The translations under genes and the position numbers were made by a program. Of a stretch of DNA of 64,000 bases, positions 55,970-64,000 are shown in pieces. How positions within the stretch are numbered: the stretch's first letter is position 1; each line of letters starts with the position of its first letter. Under the pieces are notes generated by a model. The model did not search any database, had not been told where the DNA came from, and was given only the letters and a program-made list of their open reading frames with translations. The DNA is taken from the NCBI GenBank assembly GCA_050084515.1, contig CM114272.1:15624001-15688000 (forward strand). Direction: 5' to 3'. This DNA comes from Blasia pusilla (Eukaryota > Marchantiophyta > Marchantiopsida > Blasiales).

Positions 55970-57139
55970 TCATTCGTACCATCCATCAACTGAGCCAAGA
56001 GCACAACTCTTTGTACTTCCCCTCAAATGATTCCCCCACCACCTGTGTAGTTCTTCCTGGCACTCCATGGCTTGTTTCAAGGTTTTGCTATCCTTGCAAC
56101 GTTGGAGTACAATGACATGCTCTGTCCTCTTATTCTCTTTGATGCAAGATTTGATGTACTGGGCCACACACCGTTGCCAATGGAACACATCCGACCTTTC
56201 CCTCTCTAGTTGAACCTGTCCACTCCATAACACTTCCCTGATAGCAATCCACCCAGGTTGTGCATTGTCCGCCATGAATCCATAAATTTCCGGAGGTGGC
56301 CTTTTGTTTTCCTTCACCATCTCCAATAAGAGTAACCAACACATCTTCAAACTGCCAACATCTTTTGCTTTTATCTCACAGACAAATATAGTTTTGAGTC
56401 CCTTCTCCACATGGTCATAAACGTGAGCACCCATGGTCAACCATCCATTTAGTACTCTGTAGCAAATATCAAAGCTTACTGAGTTGCCGTAAAGATCTTC
56501 CCCTTCCCTCATTCGATCTATAAGATCGAGGCCACTCGACGGCCCTGTCGTTGATATTTTGAAGACATAAGCCCTTGATCCTTTGCCTCCTTGGCCCATG
56601 AACTGCCTTCTCTGAATAAATGGAAATCTGGAGTTGGCCTTGATTCTAGAAATGGCATCCATTTTGGTCGTCTTTCCATCCAGTACGCGTATTTGACGCA
56701 ACAAATTCCAGAAGCATTCAAGATCAGCCAGAAATGCAAGATTTTCCCAGAGTTGTTTCTCCTCAGCAGCCGTGATCTCGCCCTGCCCAGGGATTCCAAG
56801 CACTTGTTCACAAATTTGTGATGCTGTTGTTAACTTGATCACTCCGGGCTTTGATCCTGGAGAGTTTCTATATACCTCGGCCACTTTCTTTGCCACATCC
56901 TCCTTGATGTGTCTTTGAATTGCACCGGTAACAGGATGAATGTGGGAGCCAACATGAACTGCCAGCCTTGTGTACTCGGACGTAGAACTGAAGTCGTGCG
57001 CAATGAAAAATATGTATGCAAGACATGCTCCAACGCAGAAAGGGGATGCCTGACAATGAGGACATCGATGGCCTCCCGGCGGTATGGTCGCACCGACCTC
57101 ATATGGAGTTTCTACATTCTTAGGGGGGAATTGCAACAT
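55970..57139 (-). CDS. MULE-like transposase
   Basis: An open minus-strand frame of 389 codons, the longest in the window. A CPHC...C cysteine group is near the start. VHVGSHIHPVTGAIQRHI resembles a His-rich motif of plant transposases. RRQFMGQGGKGSRAYVFKIS and GPSSGLDLIDRM form a conserved block. IYGFMADNAQPGWIAIREV carries the second catalytic Asp region, followed by VFHWQRCVAQYIKSCI, equivalent to the CxWH helix. The match is from memory of plant Mutator-like proteins and is not proven. The frame is intact here, but the gene seems to need upstream exons (57304-57929), which are less clean. Confidence 0.6.
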   Translation of the reverse strand: MLQFPPKNVETPYEVGATIPPGGHRCPHCQASPFCVGACLAYIFFIAHDFSSTSEYTRLAVHVGSHIHPVTGAIQRHIKEDVAKKVAEVYRNSPGSKPGVIKLTTASQICEQVLGIPGQGEITAAEEKQLWENLAFLADLECFWNLLRQIRVLDGKTTKMDAISRIKANSRFPFIQRRQFMGQGGKGSRAYVFKISTTGPSSGLDLIDRMREGEDLYGNSVSFDICYRVLNGWLTMGAHVYDHVEKGLKTIFVCEIKAKDVGSLKMCWLLLLEMVKENKRPPPEIYGFMADNAQPGWIAIREVLWSGQVQLERERSDVFHWQRCVAQYIKSCIKENKRTEHVIVLQRCKDSKTLKQAMECQEELHRWWGNHLRGSTKSCALGSVDGWYE

Positions 57140-57249
57140 ATTGACTTGCCCATTGCGCTCTAGATACGGGCATGTTGGACTTCTATACTCAAGGGCTCCA
57201 ACGCATTGGAGGCGAGAAACAATCCAAGGACCATCTGGAATTGAAGCAC

Positions 57250-57929
57250 CAGTCCGTTGAAGCCTACACCATCGATGAGAATCTCACTTTCTGTCCATAC
57301 CCTTCAAGCATCCTCCATCTTTCTTTCGAGCAGGACTAGCAAGTGGAGGCAACTCAAAAATGCAATTACCATCGTACGTGGGTGGCAGCTCATCCACAAG
57401 AATGTGCTTGAACATTTTAAAGGGCAGAGAAGACAACAAACTATTGCCTGATACTCGCAAGAGGAACGAGTAGGCAGACAGAGGACCCGTTGGTGTCTGA
57501 CAGTTCCACTGAGGTTGACAACATCTGGAATATCTTTAGGAAGTACAACATTGTTAAGAATGTGTGAAGTTGGAGTCGATTCCGGATCTACTGAGCTTGG
57601 AGTGGAAAACGTAGAGCTAGGTGCACTAGGAAATTTCGGACCGTCTACTTGGGAAACAGAGGAATTCAGAGGCAAGCCATAAACGCTGTATTGACCATTT
57701 TTTAGAGATAGGAGATCATTGGATGGACTGTCTCACCTACAATGTCCTCCACACCATCCACCCTAACATCCTTGGAAACAAAGATTGTTCCAATTTGGAG
57801 AAGAAATCGCATTGAGAGGAAATTTTCATCCACTAGTATGAAAGATTCACGAGCTTGCGGTTGAACTATTTCTGATTGAGGAAGGGCCACTAGATGATTG
57901 CCACAAGTGAGTTTCACATAATTATCCAT
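57250..57929 (-). pseudogene. Upstream exons of the MULE-like gene
   Basis: 57929-57702 starts MDNYVKLTCGNHLVALPQSE and is a 75-codon frame. 57675-57304 is Ser/Pro-rich (FPSAPSSTFSTPSS). In a different frame from about 57420 the sequence reads FKMFKHILVDELPPTYDGNCIFELPPL, then GMDRK. This is the type of segment (CxFxLPPM...GMDRR) that precedes the zinc finger in this transposase family. The frames disagree, so either an intron or a frameshift lies near 57430. Confidence 0.45.
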
Positions 57930-58500
57930 TCCGAAATTATTCCACCGGGTGGAGAATGAGAATGAGAATGTTTAATTTATAGTGAATAATGACCGTTATT
58001 CTCCTGACAGAATTCGATTGACAAAATGTTGTTTGGTAGATAAGATTTTCTGACGCAATGGATTCAATCCTGTTGCAATCTGTCGGAGTCCGACATGTTG
58101 CAAAATTTGGGACTCAGACACGGGTTGCAAAGCCACGGAGTACCACCTTCCCTAAGAGTCCGAGTGCAACTTGCAACCCGTCAAAGTCCGTTGGGTTGGT
58201 ACCCCCTGCCTATCTGACCTGTGTGATTGGAGTCGGGATTTGCTAACATCGAGACACGAGACATCGCATGGATTTGCAATGGCAACCCGTTGGGGACTAC
58301 AAAAGGCACCTAACCTCACTTTCCCTTTTGGATCTCGCGTCGATTTCTCTTTTCCAATGAACCGTGCAAATCGTGAGTGTAGTTTTGCCGTATGGTGGGA
58401 AGTGTCAAACCCAGGGTAGACCTTGTAACCCATCGGAGGGCAACAACTTGCCTTGGGACTATGCTTTGTCACATTGTTACCCAAGGACAAGGAAAGCGTG

Positions 58501-58860
58501 CAACCCGTCGGTCTCCGAGGGGTTGCCCGGGTAACTCACCTTGTTACCCCAAGATGAGGGAAGCGTACAACCCGTCGGTCTCCGACAGGTTGCGCGGGTA
58601 CCTTGCCTTGTTATCCCAAGACAAGGGAAGTGTGCATCCCGCTGGTTTTTGACGGGTTGCGTGGGTACCTCGCCTTGTTATCCCAAGATGGGGGAAGCGT
58701 GCAACCCGTTGGTCTCCGACAGGTTGCCTAGGTACCTCGCCTTGCTACCCGAGGACGAGGGATGCATGCAACTCGTCGGTCTTGGACACGTTGCCTCGGT
58801 AACTCGCCCTGCATCCTCAAGACAAGGGAAGCATGCAACTCGTCGGAGACCGACGGGTTG
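58501..58860 (+). promoter_or_regulatory. Copy C promoter: six palindromes at exactly 67 bp
   Basis: Palindromes start at 58501, 58568, 58635, 58702, 58769 and 58836; every interval is 67 bp. A weaker one lies at 58425 and others at 58070-58200. The centre is GGTCTCC in most and GGAGACC (the reverse) in the last. The spacers are also similar (ggtacctcgccttgttatcccaag), so this is a tandem 67-bp repeat built around the palindrome. The array ends 92 bp before the TATA box, as in copy B (90 bp). Confidence 0.78.
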
Positions 58861-58952
58861 CCCTGGTTCCCACGTGCAAAGTTCCATAACGGCCAACACG
58901 TCGCCGTCGGTACGACCCAACGACCCAACGGTCAACTCAACAGCTCAAAAAG

Positions 58953-58960
58953 TATAAAAG
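58953..58960 (+). promoter_or_regulatory. TATA box of copy C
   Basis: TATAAAAG in the block cccaacggtca ... agtataaa ... tcatttccg, which is conserved with copy B. The leader runs from about 58980 to 59275. Confidence 0.7.
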
Positions 58961-59275
58961 GCTGAGGTTTTGATCATTTCCGTTTTCATTTCGCGATTGC
59001 ATGTGCTTTTCCTCCCAGCAGCTGACGTTACCTTTCCGATGCCAAACTCGGTTACATCACCATTTTGCTGGAAGGTTACAACGATCCAGCACCCGATGCT
59101 TTGAGGGTTTGATTTTGGGAAGCCCATCCGCTGGAGGGTCACGGAAATTCATCACGAAATGCTAAGAGAGTTGGGTTTAGGGTCACGATGCTTCATCACG
59201 AAACGCTTCGAGGGATCTATCATGCACAGGAGTAGATTAGACTGTCGAGGAGGAAGAACTGACCCAACGTGCACC

Positions 59276-59914
59276 ATGACGAGAAAGAAAACACAAGCAA
59301 CCAAGGTAGGGAGCATCACTCCCAATTCCATCAGGACTCCGACGTCACCATCTCCAGGTCCTTGTTCGGCAAATGAGATAAGGCAACAAGAAATAGAGGA
59401 GCAGGAAAGGGAAGCAGATATGCACACGCAGGAGATTCTAGCAAAACGTGTTTTGGAGGAGCTCGCTAAGCAAAACGCCAAGGCTGAGGCATCAAAGGCA
59501 TTGAAGAAAAGAGTCACGGACGAGAAACGCATGAAGAAGCGTCTTGACACCTCTGTGAGGAGAGCAGAATTGGCGAAAGCTCGAAGGGAAAAAGCTTTCG
59601 CCATTGAAGAAAGCCTTGCCTGTCTAACAGAGAGTGTTAAGATGCAAGAAATATCTCCGATGAGGTCTGGGGACACCATGAATCTAAAATCGGCTGAGGA
59701 AACGGCCGAAGTTCAAGTGACACACGATGAGGTCATGAGGAAAGCAAGTGTGGAGATGGTGGACATCTCTGAAGAAGCAGAAGAAGAGTCTTCATCGTCT
59801 TTGAGCCCTGTGGAAGAAAATTGACCTTTATCGAACGATGAGTTTCCCGTGGACTTGCTAGCTGCTGTCCCAGAGCAGTTGGCGGGCCTTGATACCAACC
59901 CAATCTTTGAGCGG
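59276..59914 (+). pseudogene. Copy C exon 1
   Basis: Starts MTRKKTQATKVGSITPNS, with 213 codons to donor CGG then gtaaga (59914/59915). The coiled coil (NEIRQQEIEEQEREADMH, VRRAELAKARREKAF) and acidic linker match copy B. A one-base insertion followed by a one-base loss around 59818-59848 creates TGA at 59822 inside the SPVEDIDLYR segment and then restores the frame for DEFPVDLLAA. The frame also extends upstream to 59159, but the start at 59276 is favoured because MTRKK is the start in copy B. Confidence 0.72.
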
Positions 59915-60004
59915 GTAAGAAAAATTTGAGTTATGTGAAGGCTCATTATGCAATTCATTGGCAGAACACTGTATTTTATTGACTTGGTCCCCATTGTGGC
60001 AAAG

Positions 60005-60476
60005 TTGTTAGCGATGATGGCAGCGATGGAGGGCCGTAAGCCCCGAGAATTCCACTCTGTCGATTGCAGACAATGGAGTACGTCTGCAAAATTCAGTCGG
60101 AGGAGGACATTGCAAAGCTCAAACAGTCGGCAGCAACTGCATCCTACGTCGACAACTTCCCTCTATTCTATGTTCAGCCTTACGATGAACATGGAACCCA
60201 AGCTCTGGTAACGGAAGAGGACTTGGAGGCGCTGGATACTTTCTAGAGGATGAGAGATAAGGAGTTCAGAAGAGCGATTGAAGGAACCAAATTTAGCTGG
60301 ATGCGGAACCTTTACTTCTTCATCTGGGATGGAAACCACAGGTACATGGCGTGGACGCAGTTTGCAGAGGAGCGCCCAAATTCATTGGAGGCGCATTTTT
60401 GCATGAAGGCAGTCGTGCTCCATCCATTTCCTCATCACATGGGAAGGGTGGAAATGGCAATGCATGCGATGAATAC
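60005..60476 (+). pseudogene. Copy C exon 2: ParB-like domain
   Basis: The acceptor is gtggcaaag (ends 60004). The frame begins LLAMMAAMEGRK, equivalent to VVKQMALMEGHN of copy A. A missing base near 60040 shifts the frame, after which MEYVCKIQSEEDIAKLKQ, FPLFYVQPY and IWDGNHRYMAW are read. TAG at 60244-60246 stands at the same codon as TAG 772 in copy A and TGG 10224 in copy B. The donor is AATAC then gtaagt (60476/60477). DGNHR is intact here. Confidence 0.73.
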
Positions 60477-61429
60477 GTAAGTTTCCTCTTTGTTAAGTTT
60501 GATTGCTTCAACCCGTCTGAGTCACAGGGGTTGAATAATTGAAAAGCTTAAAGATGGGCAGGAATGATTTGAGTCTCTTGCCACCATCCTATTTGTGGTC
60601 AATGTCATAGTCAAGCAAACCGTCAGAGTCCGACAGTTTTCCTGATGGCCAAGCACACTAGATTAATCTGGGATACTGAAACCAGTCGAACATCGACGGG
60701 TGGAAAAATGACTGCATGATTTATTTGTTTTGCAATCCGTCGGACTCCGAAGAGTTGCACAACGAGAGATAAAAAATCATCGGACGCCTAAAAGCAACTC
60801 GTCAGAGTCCGACGAGTTGCTGGATTGTCCGGTATTTTTTGGATACTTTTGGCCCAAAGAAACTCGTCGGACTCCTACGGGTTGCATTTCCCCCCTAGAG
60901 TAGGTGGTCGGAGTACAAGAGCTTGCTTTTAGGCATCCAATTCCAGCTTTACAAGGCATGGCGCAACCCGTTGGACTCTAACGGGTTGATATGTGCACTT
61001 TTTTTCCGGAAACCTATCTCCGAATTGAAGTCATTCTACAACCCATCGGAGTCCAACGGGTTGTAACCAATGACTAAATCGGTTGGACCAGAAAGTCACA
61101 AAAAGAGACTGCAACCCGTCAAACTCTGATGGGATACAATTGTCTCTAAAAATTTCAAGAGTGTTGCAATAACTGTAACACAAAGACACGTGTCGCGACC
61201 CGTTGGACTCCGACGGGTTGCAATTGTCTCTAAAAATTTCAAGAGTGTTGCAATAAGTGTAACACAAAGATACGTGTCACGATCCGTTGGACTCCGACGG
61301 GTTGCAATATTTATCTTTGTGCTACCATTTTGACCCCCTTGGGTTGACAGAATTACGACTCCTCGGAGTCGGACGGGTTGCAAGAACCCGATAGCTTGCA
61401 GTATTCTTACCTTGTGTTTGGATGTGCAG
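60477..61429 (+). repeat. Copy C intron 2, palindromes
   Basis: About a dozen palindromes, more degenerate than in copies A and B: near 60511, 60615, 60732, 60796, 60860, 60963, 61040, 61111, 61197, 61280 and 61352. A tandem duplication of ~83 bp (61131-61213 and 61214-61296; caattgtctctaaaaatttc) copies one palindrome with its flank. The acceptor is gatgtgcag (61429). Confidence 0.78.
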
Positions 61430-63404
61430 GATTGTATCCGAGGGGAACGTCACCCACCACTGCCCGACAGAGTACAAGGGATTCTTGGGCGATGGTCTGG
61501 TAAATGAGATGCGGGCGAAGGGAGCTCAAATAAAAAAGAAGACTTGGGCAAATACCTTCATTTCCCAAGATGCAGCCGTCACAATCCTATGTTGGTCCAA
61601 GATCCAGGCCGCCAAGGAGAGTGCTTCGTTGGAACTAGAGCGAAGGGAGAACGTGTCAACGTTGGAATGTGCAAAGTTTATTCAGGCTGCCGTATCTACA
61701 GCTACAAAGTACATTGCAAGCAAGATGCAACATTACATTGCGATTCTCAACCCCGAACTTGGCCCAGAGTTTTACAAGGAGCTCAAGGAGATAATCAAGC
61801 ACCAGCGGAAGAGAGAAGAAGATCCACAGGGTCGGATTGGCGAGAAAGTGTCTATGGACCGCGTGCACAGATTTGTGTTGTCTAGGATATCCGAGTCTAG
61901 GCGAATCCGACTGATAGAAATCAGTCTCGAGGGCACTAAGGCCCAAAAGCGGGCGGCACACCATCTTCCGGGAGTTTCAGATCCAGTGATTTCCCATTGG
62001 CTACGGGAATGGTCATTCTGGGACGCGTTACGCCTTCTGAGGAAATCCATGCTCGTGGGTCTTGAAGCAGAGCTGAAGAAGATTGTGCCAATTCCAGAGG
62101 AAGCAAACCTAGAGACTAAAGGAGATTTTGAAAAATGGCTTGATGACATCAGAGAAAGGGCCACGAAAAATCCAGGATTCAGGATGATGTTCAAGAATCA
62201 CATCCTCCCTCAGGCAGAACTGGATGAGGAAATAGACGCCAAAAAACAAGATTTTGCAAAGAAGAAGAGGGATCTTCAAAACCACGCAGTCGAGTCATCT
62301 CTAAAAAGAGCTGCCCAGCGGATGGTGTACACGTACCTCATCAATTGTAAGAATGCAGGTACTTGGAAAAAATTACCGGCAGCGTGCAAATTGTGGGCTT
62401 CTCCGCCTGATGGAGAGGCATTCTCCATGTACGACTGGGAGGTTAACAATTGTCCAATCTGGTTGGACTTCAACGACTCATAGGATATTACAGAAAAAAA
62501 ATCTACGCGTGGTGTATGATGTAGTGGTTGCAGGTAGGGACGACATTCCAAACTTCGTGCAACTTGAAATTTTTTTCGAAGGAGATGCGGAGGAGCAAGC
62601 CCTTGAGACAGCGGAGTTGGTGGGAAATGTTGTCAGCGCCAAAGACAAATCCACAACGGGTTTGAGGAAGGCGAGGGGATCGAGGAATTCCGAGGCGGAG
62701 TCTTCTAGAAAATAGGTTGAGTCCTTAAGGCGAGAGGCGGAATCTTTTGGGCGAGCGGGGCGAGAGGGCCGGACCAGGTCCTTATCCAAGAGAATTCCTG
62801 TGGAGTTCTGAGGTAACAGAGGGCCTCCACAAGCCGACAGCAGACTCGGGAGAAGCGGAAGCGGGAGGCACCTGGTTCGTCCAAGGGAGGAGATAAGGAT
62901 GTGGAATACACTCCATCATCCTTGGGCAGGCATAGGGAAACAACCACCACAACAAATTTCCTTGTTCACTTGACTCATCTTGTCGATGAGCTGGAGAGTT
63001 TCAGTTCTCAAGAGTCAAAACCTGCCATCGATAAATTGACCGTGCTGGGACGAAAACTCCTTCGAAACGGGCATGCCCCTTGGACAATGCATGGGGTGGT
63101 TGAGGAGGTGGTGGTGGACCTCCTCATTGCGGATTCTCCTTCTGGGTTTTGATTTTGGGATAACAATCTGTCTGACACTATCCCAAAGTGGAATGTCTCG
63201 CTTTCGTACGACCACATCGCGTTGTTGTTTTCTTTTGCCGACGCGTATCTGAGTGACAGGGGTTGTTACTTGGTCCTCACTAGAGGGAGCAAAGACAAGC
63301 TCTTCAACCTTCAGTGCGTGAAGAGGTTGCTGAAGTGGAGGACGGCGCAATCATGGGTAATTAAAAATGAGTATCCACTCCGATCAGTGATGAGTCAAGT
63401 CCGG
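61430..63404 (+). pseudogene. Copy C exon 3: middle region and methyltransferase first half
   Basis: The cleanest version of the middle region: open for 350 codons from IVSEGNVTHHC to TAG near 62481. Blocks in order are WANTFISQDAAVTILCWSK, a helical EKSAxLELERRE stretch, ILNPELGPEFYKELKEIIK, VSDPVISHWLREWSFWDAL, ILPQAELDEEIDAKKQD, and CPIWLDFND. About 39 bp are missing in frame after VTHH compared with copy B. Beyond the TAG there is a shift at a run of eight A (62493). The methyltransferase part has DLLIADSPSG with DSPS at 63132-63143, then TGA at 63150-63152, where copy A has CGA. The exon ends at donor CGG then gtaagt. Confidence 0.74.
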
Positions 63405-64000
63405 GTAAGTCCTCTTATTAAACAAATTTAGTTTAACAGAAATTTAACCCGTCGGGCTCCGACGGGTTACATCTGTGCATGCAACCCATTGGATCCCAAT
63501 AGCTTGTGTCTGCAGTGTTGCAATCCGTCTAAAAGCGACGGGTTGCAAATTTCACCAACAAGTCTCCATTGACTGCAACCCGTCGGAACCCGACGGGTTG
63601 AAATTCTATTAAACTAAATTCGTTAAACTTGACCGGTTGCAAGTAGCACTGCTTTTCCCCGTGTTTCTGGATTGATGCAACTCGTGCGAAAGTGACGGGT
63701 TGCTCTTATATCAGGAACTCTGAACAAATGTATTCAGTTGTAAGCCAACCATTGCACTCGAAACGGTGGAGGTTTTGTCTAGCAAGATGAGCAACCTGTC
63801 GGCTTCCGACGGGTTGCTCATGGCCAAAAAGGTGTCTTAGAGTTGTAAGATTTCCCGTCGGACTCTGACACGTCGTTGTTTTGTCAGGCCTATAGGCCAA
63901 GTTTGGAGGAGTAGGTAATTAGTATGGACTAGTATGATGGGTTGAAAAGCAACCCGTTGGATCCCGACGGTTTGCACAGTGTGTCAGTTTATGGAGAGTA
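63405..64000 (+). repeat. Copy C intron 3 (to window end)
   Basis: Homologous to intron 3 of copy D (19317-19942). Palindromes lie near 63446, 63481, 63521, 63575, 63677, 63794, 63853 and 63947. At about 63600-63632 a ~31-bp insert is a reverse complement of the start of the intron (63417-63447 type, attaaac...aatttagtttaac), placed inside a palindrome. The acceptor and exon 4 are beyond the window. Confidence 0.75.

Noticed and set aside
1-64000. rRNA or tRNA genes
   Set aside because: I looked for tRNA B-box-like and rRNA-like words and saw none I could support; a covariance-model scan would be needed to exclude them.

Overview
The window looks like intergenic and transposon-rich nuclear DNA of a streptophyte plant. 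The evidence is a BBX28/29-like B-box gene, spliced genes with GT-AG introns, plant-type Copia, hAT, Helitron, LINE and MULE-like remnants, and a ~180-bp satellite. Nothing here fixes the species; a charophyte alga or an early-diverging land plant would fit. Nearly every long coding stretch is broken. The B-box gene at 29248-29883 (minus) is the only gene that looks intact and single-copy.

The main content is a repeated, spliced, non-classical gene family, present as copy A (1-6353, 5' end outside the window), copy B (promoter at 8099, exons to 14664, 3' region to 16047), copy C (promoter 58501, exons from 59276, running off the right edge) and 3' fragments at 7023, 16745 (E) and 19022-21400 (D). 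Four coding exons can be aligned between copies. Exon 1 is a coiled-coil/acidic tail of ~210 aa. Exon 2 is a ParB/sulfiredoxin-like domain of ~158 aa carrying DGNHR. Exon 3 is ~676 aa: a long helical region ending in the first half of an N4/N6-type DNA methyltransferase fold. Exon 4 is ~170 aa and holds the rest of that fold, with a degenerate SAM motif. ParB-methyltransferase fusions are known from phages and bacteria; here one is a multi-copy spliced plant gene. All copies in this window carry stops, frameshifts or truncations.

The second main feature is a family of ~25-bp palindromes (arms CAACCCGTC / GACGGGTTG around a variable centre, most often GGACTCC). They fill the introns, the 3' regions and the promoters of this gene family and also occur near the MULE-like gene (54985-55830). 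They sit at near-regular 55-68 bp spacing. Just upstream of the TATA boxes of copies B and C they form phased arrays (period exactly 67 bp in C). Paired changes in the two arms between homologous copies show that the pairing is kept.

Layout: 1-21400 is the tandem, fragmented array of the family with a 1.27-kb LTR-like insertion (11086-12358). 22040-26000 is a decayed minus-strand Helitron. 26300-31000 is mostly featureless apart from the B-box gene. 32022-43365 holds two hAT copies (the second split by another 1.27-kb LTR-like element) and a LINE remnant. 44571-46450 is a decayed coiled-coil gene that abuts a 12-copy satellite (46383-48590). 48887-50517 is a truncated Copia. 53868-57929 is a minus-strand MULE-like transposase gene region. 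58425-64000 is copy C. Several junctions are snap-back inverted repeats, which suggests either fold-back rearrangement or assembly/library artefact.
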